Source of the DNA: Spirochaetota bacterium
GTDB taxonomy: Bacteria; Spirochaetota; Spirochaetia; Treponematales; UBA12059
Length of the DNA: 64,000 bases
Assembly: GCA_018262985.1 (NCBI GenBank)
Contig: JADFDI010000011.1
Coordinates: 40,901-104,900 of the forward strand
Direction of reading: 5' to 3'
The notes beneath the pieces were generated by a model. The model saw only the letters and a program-made list of their open reading frames with translations. It was not told the origin of the DNA and ran no database searches. How positions within the stretch are numbered: position 1 is the first letter of the stretch; each line of letters begins with the position of its first letter. Of the stretch, positions 1-7,917 are shown piece by piece. A program made the position numbers and the translations under genes.

Positions 1-872
1 GTGTCGTTCATGGACGGCGACCACATGCCGTAGAGCATGACGTTCTTCGAAAGCTTCGAGGAACCGAAGCCGATGGGCCATCCGGGGGGCGCCCCGAGGT
101 AGATCTTCGGCGTGAACTTGATCGCCTTGGACTGCTCGAGCATCGGGAGCGCGTCGGCGTCGTAGCCCGCCCAGAGGAAGAGGTCCGGCTTGAAGTCCTT
201 GGCGGCCTCGAGGACGGCGCTGTAGTCGCCGCCGCCGAGGAGGGCGCTCTTGAAGGGCGCGCCGTCGACCGTGTAGCGCTTGTCGGAGCCGAACAGGAGC
301 TTGGTGGCGTCCCACGAGGACTTGCCGAAGGCGCCTTCCTCGTAGGCGAGGAAGATCTTCTTGATCTTGATGGACGGATACTTCTTCTGGATCGCGTCCC
401 AGCCTTCGGCGTAGGAGGCACCCTGGTTGTAGTCCCAGGGATGCAGGTGGAAGTAGTAGTCCGATCCGGGCGACGGACCGAGGGCCTTCTCGACGATGGC
501 GCTCGAGGCCGCGCCGGTCGCGACGACCACCTTGTTGTACTTGGCGTAGGCGGGGATCTTGCCGACCTCGGCGCCGGACGCCATGCCGCCGATGAACGCC
601 TCGACCTTGTCCACCGTCGCCAGCTTCTCGACGGCGGCGGCGGCCTTGTCGGCCTTGCCTTCGTCGTCGGCGATGATCAGCTCGAGCATCTTGCCGTTGA
701 CGCCGCCGGCCTTGTTGATCTCCTCCACCGCGAGCAGGGCGGCCGCGCTGCCCTGTTTGCCCGTGATGTCGGAAAGGGTCCAGATCCCGCCGATCTTGAT
801 GGTGCCGCCGGTCTGGGCGAACGCCGGGATCGCGATCAAGGCGATCGCCAAAAGAGCGAGCGCTTTCCTCAT
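1..872 (-). CDS. Branched-chain-type ABC transporter substrate-binding protein (3' end outside window)
   Basis: The reading frame is open from the ATG at 872 to the window edge, so about 290 residues of the N-terminal part are seen and the C-terminus is missing. It begins with a signal peptide (MRKALALLAIALIAIPAFA, then QTG), giving a periplasmic protein. The mature part reads IKIGGIWTLSDITGKQG, LAVEEINKAGGVNG and IIADDEGKADKA, the type I periplasmic binding fold of the LivK/Peripla_BP_6 family that delivers amino acids or small carboxylates to an ABC permease. An RBS (GAGGAGG) lies 6 nt before the ATG. It follows a condensing-enzyme gene in the same direction with a 118 bp gap, so it may be cotranscribed with the acyl-CoA cluster. 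The ligand cannot be read from the sequence. Confidence 0.88.
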   Translation of the reverse strand, partial: MRKALALLAIALIAIPAFAQTGGTIKIGGIWTLSDITGKQGSAAALLAVEEINKAGGVNGKMLELIIADDEGKADKAAAAVEKLATVDKVEAFIGGMASGAEVGKIPAYAKYNKVVVATGAASSAIVEKALGPSPGSDYYFHLHPWDYNQGASYAEGWDAIQKKYPSIKIKKIFLAYEEGAFGKSSWDATKLLFGSDKRYTVDGAPFKSALLGGGDYSAVLEAAKDFKPDLFLWAGYDADALPMLEQSKAIKFTPKIYLGAPPGWPIGFGSSKLSKNVMLYGMWSPSMND

Positions 873-894
873 CGCATGCCTCCTCAGGTCTCTC

Positions 895-912
895 CGGGCG
901 CGTACGCGCCCG
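895..912. promoter_or_regulatory. Perfect palindrome between the solute-binding gene and the upstream FabH-like gene
   Basis: CGGGCGCGTACGCGCCCG is fully self-complementary and sits about 25 bp upstream of the solute-binding protein start in the 118 bp spacer. It could be an operator or an RNA hairpin that tunes expression of the second gene. There is no T-run, so it is not a classical terminator. Confidence 0.35.
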
Positions 913-990
913 CGATTCACTATCTCGACCGCCGTCCGCGCGGCGGGTTCGACCGCGTTCCACGCGCCGGAAGCGCCCGGCGCCTCCGCG

Positions 991-2010
991 TCAGGGTTCC
1001 CGGTACGGGCCCCACTGGATGACCGTGGAAGCCCAGACGAAGCCGAGCCCCGCCCCCACGAACACTATCGTGCTTCCGTCCTTCACTTTCCCGTCCCTGA
1101 GGCCGAGCTCGAGCGAGAGCACCTGGTCGTTCTGGCCGATGTGGCCGTACTCGTCGAGGTAGGTGCTCTGCTCGGGCCGGACGCCGAGCTCGGCGAGCGC
1201 CGCGTCGTGGGCGCTCTTCTTGAAATGGAGGATGGCCAGGTAGTCGATGCCGCCCTGCTCGGGCTTGCCGGAGCGCCGGAGCGCCTCGCGGACGACCGCG
1301 TAGAAGTTCGGCATGGTCTTCTCGCCGAGCATGGCCTTGAAGGTCGGCTCGTCGGGCACCGCGAAATGGGCCTTGAGCTCGTCGCCCGGCTTCGGGGGCC
1401 AGGACTTGGCGCCGAGGGTCGGCACCACGCAGAGCTCGGAGAAGGAGCCGTCGCCCCGGAAGGCGCTGGCGAGCACGGCGTTGCGGCCCGCGTTCCTGCG
1501 GAGCACGAGGGCCGAACCCCCCGAGCCGATGTCCATCATGAAGCGGGTCGAGGGCTCGGCGAGGTCGATGAGGTCGTTGTTGCGGTAGCCGGAGACGAGC
1601 AGCACGGTGGACAGGTCGTCGCGGGCGATCATGAGGCTCTTCGCGACGTCGAGGGCGGCCATCATGGAGCCGCACATGGCCTCCATGTCGAAGCTCCAGG
1701 CGTTCGAGGCGCCGATCTTCTCCGAGACGTAGAGGCCGGCCAGCCAGCAGGCGTAGTCCTTGTGCTGGGCGCCGCACCAGATCACGAGGTCGACGTCCTT
1801 GCCTTCCACGCCGGCGTCGGCGAGCGCGAGGCGGGCGGCCTTGAGGCCCATCTCCGCGGTCGTGTCCTCGGGCCCCGCGACGGGCTTGCGCTTGACGCCG
1901 AACTTGAGGGCGATGACGTCCTCGGGCACTCCCGTGGCCTTGGCCAGGTCGGAGGCGTATAGGTAGGTGGACGGCATCCAGGTGCCATGCCCGATGATCC
2001 CCACGTGCAT
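991..2010 (-). CDS. FabH-like (KAS III superfamily) condensing enzyme
   Basis: This 339-residue protein has the thiolase-fold layout of 3-oxoacyl-ACP synthase III / HMG-CoA-synthase-like enzymes. The nucleophile is Cys113 in EAMCGSMMAALD. His262 (LAILHFKKSAH) takes the position of the FabH catalytic His. The Asn of the FabH YGNTSAAS motif is replaced by His290 in YGHIGQND. Such enzymes join an acyl-CoA with malonyl-ACP or acetyl-CoA in the cytoplasm; the changed third residue makes standard fatty-acid initiation doubtful. The start at 2010 has GGAG upstream (TTTGGAGCGATT-ATG). It is divergent from the double-TetR gene and is followed by the solute-binding gene. A second FabH-like paralogue lies at 3621. 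The true substrate is unknown. Confidence 0.8.
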   Translation of the reverse strand: MHVGIIGHGTWMPSTYLYASDLAKATGVPEDVIALKFGVKRKPVAGPEDTTAEMGLKAARLALADAGVEGKDVDLVIWCGAQHKDYACWLAGLYVSEKIGASNAWSFDMEAMCGSMMAALDVAKSLMIARDDLSTVLLVSGYRNNDLIDLAEPSTRFMMDIGSGGSALVLRRNAGRNAVLASAFRGDGSFSELCVVPTLGAKSWPPKPGDELKAHFAVPDEPTFKAMLGEKTMPNFYAVVREALRRSGKPEQGGIDYLAILHFKKSAHDAALAELGVRPEQSTYLDEYGHIGQNDQVLSLELGLRDGKVKDGSTIVFVGAGLGFVWASTVIQWGPYREP

Positions 2011-2045
2011 AATCGCTCCAAAGATATGAATCAGCTCTCAACGGT

Positions 2046-2074
2046 AGCATTGTCCGCTTTCCCCGATCCGTCAA
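2046..2074 (-). promoter_or_regulatory. Candidate promoter for the leftward FabH-like gene
   Basis: On the minus strand TTGACG and AATGCT are separated by 17 bp and lie about 40 bp before the start at 2010. The -35 is good; the -10 is weak. Confidence 0.35.
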
Positions 2075-2092
2075 GCCAAAAAATTCGAAGAA

Positions 2093-2240
2093 GCCACAGA
2101 GGCACAGAGACACAGCGCAAAAAGCGTGTGATGTACGTAGCGCGCCTGCCGCCGCGCGGACTGAACCGGGCTGATCGGAGCCAAGCTACCCCGCCCCGCT
2201 GCCTTGTTCCTTCTCCTCTATGCCTCCGTGCCTCCGGGTG
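2093..2240. repeat. Octamer-arm inverted repeat element, copy 1 (CACAGAG type)
   Basis: The left arm (2093-2117) reads CACAGAGG CACAGAGA CACAG, an 8-bp tandem period. The right arm (2213-2240) reads ATGCCTCC GTGCCTCC GGGTG, a diverged inverted counterpart. The 95 bp between hold no gene. It fills most of the 341 bp divergent spacer between the FabH-like gene and the double-TetR gene. Related copies lie at 4640, 27911, 39341, 41746 and 59833. Confidence 0.6.
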
Positions 2241-2264
2241 AAACTTCCTGGGTGAACTTCTCCA

Positions 2265-2293
2265 TTGCGCGAACGGAAATCTGGTGCGATACT
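2265..2293 (+). promoter_or_regulatory. Candidate promoter of the double-TetR gene
   Basis: TTGCGC and GATACT are separated by 17 bp, placing transcription start about 50 bp before the ATG at 2352. The same TTGCGC -35 box occurs before tuf (58733) and before the gene at 34868. An ACTG-N6-CAGT half-palindrome (2291-2304) overlaps the -10 and could be an autoregulatory site. Confidence 0.45.
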
Positions 2294-2351
2294 GGGTGAA
2301 CAGTGAATCGTCTCTCACGCCAGTTTTCACATCAAGATGCAAGGAGACCGC

Positions 2352-3533
2352 ATGTCGGATAGTGGGACGCCGGACAGCCCTACCGCGATCGCCCCGCCGA
2401 CCGGCGAGCGGCTCGAGCGGGCGGCGCAGAAGCTGTTCGCCACGCGCTGGTACGCGACGGTCTCCGTGGCCGAGATCTGCCGCGAGGCGGGCGTCTCGAA
2501 CGGCATCTTCTATAGATACTTCCGCAACAAGGAGGAGCTCTTCCGCAAGCTCCTCGGCCGCATCCTCGCGTCGATCGAGGACGCGCTTCGCGGCGTAGGG
2601 GGCTCAGGCCTCCACGGGCGGCTCGAGGATTTCGTCGGAAGGCTCACCGGATACACGCACGCCAATCCCGACCTGATAGCGATCTTCCGCGAGGGCCAGT
2701 ACCGCTTCTTCGACTACGAACGGTCCCTGATGGACATCTATCGCAAGGCGTTGGCCACGGCGCTCGGCCGACGCTGCGGCATGGCGGATTACCTGTTCGC
2801 GCTCGGCGGCGTGCGCTTCGCGAGCATACGGCGCGCCCTGCAGGGCGTCGAGCTCGATCCGGCCGAGCTAGTGCGGATCGTGGAGTTCGGCGCCTTCCCC
2901 GGCCAGGCCTTCGACGCCTCGAAGGTCTTCGAGATCGAGGTGAAGCCGCCCCCGATAGTCGCGGCGCCCGCCACGCGGGAGCGGCTCCTGCAGGCGGGCA
3001 AACGGCTCTTCGGCGAGAAAGGCTACCACGAGACGGCCATCCACGAGATCACGGACGCGGCCAAGCTGGCCGTGGGATCGTTCTACCTGCACTTCCCCTC
3101 GAAGGAAGCTTTCTACGCGGAGCTCATCCGGCTGGTCGGCCACGAGGTCAGGCGCTTCATCTCCGGCAACCTTACGCCGGGCCTCAACGAGCTCGAGCGC
3201 GAGCTCCAGGGCATCTGGCTCTTCTCCATTTTCCTGTCGATCGACCGTTGGTGCTACAACGTGGTCCGCGAGGCGGAGTTCGTGCTCCCGGCGGAGGTCA
3301 AGGCCTACTACGACGCCTTCGAGGCCGGCTACCGGCGCCACCCCGAATCCGGCACGCCCGGCTCGCGCGATCCCGTCTCGGCCGCCCGGGTCAACTTCAT
3401 GCTCGGCATCTCGCACTACTTCGGGCTCGAGATAGTGTTCGACAATTCGCCCGGCAACGCCCGGGCGCTCATCGAGGAGATAGGGCTCCGGCTGTCGGGC
3501 GGCTTCAGCGCCGCGCGCTCCGGCGCCGATTGA
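2352..3533 (+). CDS. Tandem (double) TetR/AcrR-type transcriptional regulator
   Basis: This 393-residue protein contains two complete TetR units. The first helix-turn-helix is near residues 20-65 (RAAQKLFATRWYATVSV, EICREAGVSNGIFYRYF). The second is near residues 205-250 (RLLQAGKRLFGEKGYHETAIHEI, AVGSFYLHFPSKEAFY). Each is followed by a helical ligand/dimer domain. An ordinary TetR is about 190-210 residues, so this is a head-to-tail fusion that could fold like a normal dimer within one chain. The start at 2352 is chosen because AAGGAGACCGC precedes it; an in-frame ATG at 2337 overlaps that RBS. It sits between two condensing-enzyme genes and probably controls this acyl-CoA cluster. The ligand is likely an acyl-CoA, by inference from context only. 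Confidence 0.85.
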   Translation: MSDSGTPDSPTAIAPPTGERLERAAQKLFATRWYATVSVAEICREAGVSNGIFYRYFRNKEELFRKLLGRILASIEDALRGVGGSGLHGRLEDFVGRLTGYTHANPDLIAIFREGQYRFFDYERSLMDIYRKALATALGRRCGMADYLFALGGVRFASIRRALQGVELDPAELVRIVEFGAFPGQAFDASKVFEIEVKPPPIVAAPATRERLLQAGKRLFGEKGYHETAIHEITDAAKLAVGSFYLHFPSKEAFYAELIRLVGHEVRRFISGNLTPGLNELERELQGIWLFSIFLSIDRWCYNVVREAEFVLPAEVKAYYDAFEAGYRRHPESGTPGSRDPVSAARVNFMLGISHYFGLEIVFDNSPGNARALIEEIGLRLSGGFSAARSGAD

Positions 3534-3620
3534 GCCGGAGGCGGGTCAGCCCGGCGGATCCGGCTCGAAAGAATCCGGTCCGGAGCCGCGAGGCCCCCGG
3601 AACCGCGCAAGGAGTAAGTA

Positions 3621-4631
3621 ATGGCGAAGGCGCGCATAGCGGGCACCGGGATCTACGTACCGGGAGAGCCGATCGGCAACGAGGAACTGAAAAGCCTCGC
3701 GGGCGTCGAATTCGACGCGCAGAGGCTCGAGGAGAAGGTCGGAATCAAGGCGCGGCACGCGGCGCGCCTGCGCGGCATCGACGAGAGCACCGCGGACTTC
3801 GCCGAAAAGTCGGCCCGCGCCGCCCTCGCGGACGCGGGCATCTCCGGCGAGGACGTCGGCCTCTTCGTCGTCGGGACAGACACGCCCGAATACGTGTCGC
3901 CCGCGACCGCCATCCTGGTGCAGGGACGCATCCAGGGCGGCCAGCGCGACGCGGCCGCCTTCGACGTGGCGGCCTCGTGCGCCAGCTTCACGACGGCGCT
4001 CGACGCCGCCGCGCGCATGGTCGCGGGCGACGCGAGCCTCCGCTACGCGGTGGTGGTCGGCGTCTACAATATGCCCGCCCACGTCCGGCCAGGCGACGCC
4101 TTCGGCTGGTCCATCTTCGCGGACGGCGCGGGCGCGGTGGTGCTCGAGCGCGTCGAGGATTCCGCGGCGTCCGGCTACGTGACGGGCCACATGGTGGCCG
4201 ACGGCACGCAGTGGAACTACGTCGGCGTCTACGCGGGAGGCACGCGGAAGCCCGTCACGAAGGAGCTGCTCGAATCCGGGCAATACGGCCTCGAGCTGCT
4301 GCAGCGCCTGCCCGGAGACCGCAACGTCAAGCTCTGGCCGCCCGTCGTGCGCGCGCTCTGCGGGAAGGGCGGCGTGCCGCTCGATAAGGTCGGCGCCTTC
4401 GTCTTCACGCAGATCAACCGCTCCGTCATCGAGCAGGTGATGGACGAGCTCGGCCGCCCGCGAGAGCTCGCCCCGACGGTGATGGACAGGTACGGCTACA
4501 CGGGTTCGGGCTGCGTGCCCATGGCCTTCCACCACGCGGTCAAGGACGGGCGGATCAAGCGCGGCGACGCGGTGGTGTTCTGCGCGTCGGGGGCCGGCCT
4601 CGCGGTGGCGGCGAACCTGCTCATCTACTGA
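3621..4631 (+). CDS. FabH-like (KAS III superfamily) condensing enzyme, second paralogue
   Basis: This is a 336-residue thiolase-fold protein with the nucleophile Cys120 in FDVAASCASFTTALD. The FabH HQAN motif is replaced by TQIN (Thr263 where His is expected), and the Asn motif by YGYTGSG (Tyr293). The Cys-His-Asn triad is therefore reduced to Cys only. This points to a subfamily that condenses or transfers acyl groups without the usual decarboxylation chemistry. The start has AAGGAG 7 nt upstream (AAGGAGTAAGTA-ATG). It lies 87 bp after the double-TetR gene in the same direction and leads into the CoA-transferase and thiolase genes. Alternative roles include an HMG-CoA-synthase-like step with the neighbouring thiolase; this is an inference. 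Confidence 0.78.
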   Translation: MAKARIAGTGIYVPGEPIGNEELKSLAGVEFDAQRLEEKVGIKARHAARLRGIDESTADFAEKSARAALADAGISGEDVGLFVVGTDTPEYVSPATAILVQGRIQGGQRDAAAFDVAASCASFTTALDAAARMVAGDASLRYAVVVGVYNMPAHVRPGDAFGWSIFADGAGAVVLERVEDSAASGYVTGHMVADGTQWNYVGVYAGGTRKPVTKELLESGQYGLELLQRLPGDRNVKLWPPVVRALCGKGGVPLDKVGAFVFTQINRSVIEQVMDELGRPRELAPTVMDRYGYTGSGCVPMAFHHAVKDGRIKRGDAVVFCASGAGLAVAANLLIY

Positions 4632-4639
4632 AGCTTTGA

Positions 4640-4671
4640 ACCGCAGAGACGCAGAGACGCCGAGGGAAGAC
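4640..4671. repeat. Octamer-arm element, single arm only
   Basis: The sequence CGCAGAGA CGCAGAGA CGCCGAGG has the 8-bp period of the dispersed octamer family. No matching right arm is present before the next gene at 4736, so this looks like a half element. Confidence 0.5.
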
Positions 4672-4735
4672 GGAGAGAAGAGATCAGCCGAGGAAATCGG
4701 GAGAGCGGAAATTCGGGGATCATGGGAGGAAGTAT

Positions 4736-6046
4736 ATGTCGAGGTGGGATGACGAGTACAAGTCGCGCCTGAGGTCGATCGACGAGGCGATCAAATGCAT
4801 CGAGTCGGGGTTCGACGTGGTGGTCGGGCAGTGCGCGAGCGAGCCCCAGGGCACCATGGCGCGCCTGCATACGCTGGCGCCGGCCGTGCGCGACGTGCGC
4901 GTGTTCTCGGTGCTGACCCTGAAACCCTACGACTTCTACATGAAGCCGGAGATGAAGGGGCATTTCGAGCTGGCTTCGTGGTTCCACGCGCCCGGCTCGC
5001 GGACAGCGCTGAAGGCCGGCACGGGGACGGTCACCTTCGTGCCGAACATGCTGCACCGCGCGGCGAGCGACCGCATCCACGCGCGGCCGCCGGAGGTGTT
5101 CATCGGGACCTGCACGCCGCCGGACAAGCACGGCTTCGTCTCGCTCTCGCTCGGCATCACCTACGAGAAGGACATCCTCGAAAAGGCGCGCTTCGTCATC
5201 CTCGAGGTGAACCCGAGGCTGCCGCGCACGCTCGGCGACACGCACCTGCACGTCTCGCAGGTCACCTGGTTCGTCGAGCACGACCAGGAGGTGCCTTCCC
5301 TGCCCTCGCCCGAACCCTCGGAGACCGACCTCCGCATCGGGGCGTACATCGCGGACCTGATCGACGACGGCTCGACCATCCAGCTCGGCATCGGCGGCAT
5401 CCCGAACGCCGCCGCGCTCGCGCTCAAGGGCAAGAAGGACCTGGGCGTCCACACCGAGATGTTCGTCGACTCGATGATGGAGCTTTACGAGCTCGGCGTG
5501 ATCACGAACCGGCGCAAGGCGCTCAAGAAGGACAAGTTCGTCACCACCTTCGCCTTCGGCAGCCGCAGGCTCTACGACTGGCTCGACGACAACGTGGCCG
5601 TGGAATTCCAGCGCGGCTCGTGGGTGAACAATCCCGCTATCGTCGCGCAGAATTCCCGCATGGTCTCGATCAACACCTGCCTCTCGGTGGACTTCACGGG
5701 CCAGGTGGCCAGCGAGTCCATCGGCACGAGCCAGTACTCTGGCACGGGCGGCCAGTCGGACACGGCCCAGGGGGCGGTGGCCGGCTTCGACGGGCTCGGC
5801 AAGTCCATCATCGCCTGCTACGCCACCGCGAAGAACGGAGCCGTCTCCACCATCGTCCCGACGCTCGCCGAGGGAAGCGCCGTCACCCTGCACCGCTCCT
5901 TCGTCGACCACGTGGTGACGGAACACGGCGTCGCGAAGCTGCGGGGCCGCACCGTCAAGGAGCGGACCCTGGCCCTGATAGCCGTGGCCGCGCCCGAATT
6001 CCGCGAGGAGCTCAAGGCCAAGGCGCGCGCGCTCGGCTACATCTAG
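4736..6046 (+). CDS. Acetyl-CoA hydrolase/CoA-transferase family protein (4-hydroxybutyrate CoA-transferase-like)
   Basis: This 436-residue protein is full length for family I CoA-transferases of the acetyl-CoA hydrolase/4-hydroxybutyrate CoA-transferase group. These move CoA between acyl-CoAs and free acids through a glutamyl-CoA thioester. The probable catalytic Glu is Glu241 in GVHTEMFVDSMMEL. The N-domain has GTCTPPDKHGFVSLS and the C-domain has the glycine-rich SQYSGTGGQSD loop that forms the CoA oxyanion site. The RBS is GGGAGGAAGTAT before ATG 4736. It lies between the FabH-like and thiolase genes, so it probably activates or releases the acid handled by those enzymes. The precise acid is not evident; the 4-hydroxybutyrate name is a family label only. 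Confidence 0.85.
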   Translation: MSRWDDEYKSRLRSIDEAIKCIESGFDVVVGQCASEPQGTMARLHTLAPAVRDVRVFSVLTLKPYDFYMKPEMKGHFELASWFHAPGSRTALKAGTGTVTFVPNMLHRAASDRIHARPPEVFIGTCTPPDKHGFVSLSLGITYEKDILEKARFVILEVNPRLPRTLGDTHLHVSQVTWFVEHDQEVPSLPSPEPSETDLRIGAYIADLIDDGSTIQLGIGGIPNAAALALKGKKDLGVHTEMFVDSMMELYELGVITNRRKALKKDKFVTTFAFGSRRLYDWLDDNVAVEFQRGSWVNNPAIVAQNSRMVSINTCLSVDFTGQVASESIGTSQYSGTGGQSDTAQGAVAGFDGLGKSIIACYATAKNGAVSTIVPTLAEGSAVTLHRSFVDHVVTEHGVAKLRGRTVKERTLALIAVAAPEFREELKAKARALGYI

Positions 6047-6062
6047 TCAATCGGTTGATTTT

Positions 6063-6093
6063 CATTGACCACGGTCAATGACCGTAGTTTAAT
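6063..6093 (+). promoter_or_regulatory. Thiolase promoter with palindromic operator over the -35 box
   Basis: TTGACC (6065-6070) and TTTAAT (6088-6093) are separated by exactly 17 bp. The -35 sits inside a perfect inverted repeat, CATTGACC-AC-GGTCAATG (6063-6080), the size and symmetry expected for a TetR-family operator. The double-TetR protein encoded at 2352 is the obvious candidate ligand, by inference from proximity. Confidence 0.6.
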
Positions 6094-6124
6094 GGAATGA
6101 CGATCGGACCCGAGGAGGTTGCCC

Positions 6125-7384
6125 GTGAGCATGACCAGCATAGTCGGAGCCTACAACACCAAGTTCGGCTCTTTCGTCCAGAAGAACAGGGATACCGGCG
6201 AGGTCACCGACCTCAAAAGCATCTACGAGCTCTTCATCGAGGCCGGCCGCGGAGCCCTGGCCGACGCGGGAGTCTCGGCGAAGGACGTGGACGGCGTCTG
6301 GACCGGATCCTGCGCGCCCGGGCTCTTCGCCAACCAGGAGCACATCGGGGCCATCGGCGCCGAGATCGACCCCGAGGGCCTCCGTTTCAAGATGATGACG
6401 CGCCTGGAGGCGGCCTGCGCCTCCGGCTCGGTCGCCCTCTACAACGCCGTGTACGCCGTCGAGTCCGGGCGCGCGAAGGTCGCGCTGGTCCTCGGCGTGG
6501 AGAAGATGAACCTGCTCAACACCAAGGGCGTCACCCACGCGCTGGCAACCTGCTCCTACTGGCCCGAGGAGGGCGGCACGGGCATGAGCTTCCCCGCGCT
6601 CTTCGCCGAGTACGCCAAGGGCTACCGGGCGAAGTACGGGCTTTCCGACGCCGAGCTCGCGCGCCAGCTGGCCCACGTCGCGGCGCTCTGCTATCGCAAC
6701 GGCCTCGACAACCCGCTCGCCCATTTCGGCAAGGGCAGCCCCGCCGACAAGCTCCAGCTCGTCACCGCGGACGCCATCCTCGGCCTGCCCGAGGAGAAGA
6801 ACCCGATGATCGCGGAGCCGCTCAGGCTCCACGACTGCTCGCTCGTGACCGACGGCGCGGCAGCCGTGGTCGTCATGCGCACCGACGACGCGAAGAAGGC
6901 CGGGAAGAAGGCGGTGGAGATCGCGGGCATCGGCCACGTCAACGAGCGGCTCGCCATCAGCGTCAGGCCGAACATGCACGAGCTCATGGCCGGCAAGGAA
7001 GCCGCCCGCCGCGCCTTCGCGGAGGCGAAGATGGGCATCGGCGACGTCCAGGCCGCCGAGGTGCACGACTGCTTCACCATCAACCAGGTCCTCTGCACCG
7101 AGGCGCTCGGGCTCTCGAAGGACGGGCGGGCCGGTTACGACTACGCCGACGGCCGCTTCGGCCGCGACGACCCGAAGTGCTCGGTCAACCTCTCCGGCGG
7201 CCTCAAGGCCAAGGGTCATCCGGTCGGCGCAACCGGCGTCTCCATGCACGCCCTGCTCTACAAGCAGCTCACCGGCGAGCCCATCGGCGCGACCCGCGCG
7301 AAAACCCCCGAAGCGGGCGTCACCCTCAACGTGGGCGGCAGCGCCGTGACGAACTGCGTCACCGTTCTGCGCCGCGTGAAATAG
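6125..7384 (+). CDS. Thiolase family protein (acetyl-CoA acetyltransferase, SCPx-like)
   Basis: About 420 residues with thiolase landmarks: acyl-accepting Cys96 in RLEAACASGSVALYN, HDCF near residue 312, and GHPVGATG near residue 363 (numbered from the ATG at 6131). It lacks the second C-terminal catalytic Cys of degradative thiolases and ends NVGGSAVTNCVTVLRRVK, resembling SCPx/archaeal acetoacetyl-CoA thiolases. These condense or cleave acyl-CoAs in the cytoplasm. GAGGAGG at 6112-6118 is 6 nt before GTG 6125 and 12 nt before ATG 6131; either start is possible and GTG has the better spacing. It has its own operator-bearing promoter although it follows the CoA-transferase gene by only 78 bp. 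Its last 31 codons are copied twice more downstream. Confidence 0.87.
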   Translation: MSMTSIVGAYNTKFGSFVQKNRDTGEVTDLKSIYELFIEAGRGALADAGVSAKDVDGVWTGSCAPGLFANQEHIGAIGAEIDPEGLRFKMMTRLEAACASGSVALYNAVYAVESGRAKVALVLGVEKMNLLNTKGVTHALATCSYWPEEGGTGMSFPALFAEYAKGYRAKYGLSDAELARQLAHVAALCYRNGLDNPLAHFGKGSPADKLQLVTADAILGLPEEKNPMIAEPLRLHDCSLVTDGAAAVVVMRTDDAKKAGKKAVEIAGIGHVNERLAISVRPNMHELMAGKEAARRAFAEAKMGIGDVQAAEVHDCFTINQVLCTEALGLSKDGRAGYDYADGRFGRDDPKCSVNLSGGLKAKGHPVGATGVSMHALLYKQLTGEPIGATRAKTPEAGVTLNVGGSAVTNCVTVLRRVK

Positions 7385-7407
7385 GCGCTGCCTGATCGGG
7401 ATGATGA

Positions 7408-7446
7408 CGGCGCTGCCCGGGCCAACCCGGGTCGCGCCGTTTTTTT
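7408..7446 (+). terminator. Rho-independent terminator of the thiolase gene
   Basis: The stem CGGCGC..CCCGGG-CCAA-CCCGGG..GCGCCG has a small internal mismatch and is followed directly by seven T residues. Confidence 0.88.
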
Positions 7447-7613
7447 ATGGAAACGGATCATAGGGCGTCGCCTCACGGCGACGTTTAAATCGGCGCGACC
7501 CGGTCGACGACTCCCGAAGCGGGCGTCACCCTCAACGTCGGCGGCAGCGCCGTGACGAACTGCGTCACCGTTCTGCGCCGCGTGAAATAGGCGCTGCCTG
7601 ATCGGGACGATGA

Positions 7614-7652
7614 CGGCGCTGCCCGGGCCAAGCCGGGTCGCGCCGTTTTTTT
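7614..7652 (+). terminator. Duplicate of the thiolase terminator
   Basis: The same hairpin and seven-T tail recur 206 bp downstream in the second repeat unit. A third copy of the hairpin at 7820-7850 lacks the T-run. Confidence 0.8.
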
Positions 7653-7862
7653 ATGGAAACGGATCATAGGGCGTCGCCTCACGGCGACGTTTAAATCGGC
7701 GCGACCCGTGCGAAAACTCCCGAAGCGGGCGTCACCCTCAACGTCGGCGGCAGCGCCGTGACGAACTGCGTCACCGTTCTGCGCCGCGTGAAATAGGCGC
7801 TGCCTGATCGGGACGATGACGGCGCTGCCCGGGCCAAGCCGGGTCGCGCCGCTATTCATGCA

Positions 7863-7893
7863 AAGGGTCGTCCGCGCAGCGCGGACGACCCTT
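7863..7893. terminator. Strong hairpin downstream of the DUF4097 gene
   Basis: AAGGGTCGTCCGCG-CAG-CGCGGACGACCCTT is a perfect 14-bp stem with a 3-nt loop. It lies between convergent genes, 25 bp past the stop of the leftward gene, and is followed on the minus strand by only three T residues. Confidence 0.7.
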
Positions 7894-7917
7894 CCCGGAT
7901 CCTTGACGCGAGCCCAG

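Larger units (their letters stand above)
7283..7850 (+). repeat. Tandem triplication of the thiolase 3' end plus terminator (206 bp unit)
   Basis: Units start at 7283, 7489 and 7695, exactly 206 bp apart, each opening with ATCGGCGCGACCC. Unit 1 is the real gene end, stop codon and terminator. Units 2 and 3 repeat the last 30 or so codons as non-translated remnants, with substitutions (AAAACCCCC versus GACTCCC or AAACTCCC). Unit 3 stops inside the terminator at 7850, just before its T-run. The array fills most of the 533 bp spacer before the convergent DUF4097 gene. Small differences between units argue against an assembly artefact. Confidence 0.9.
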
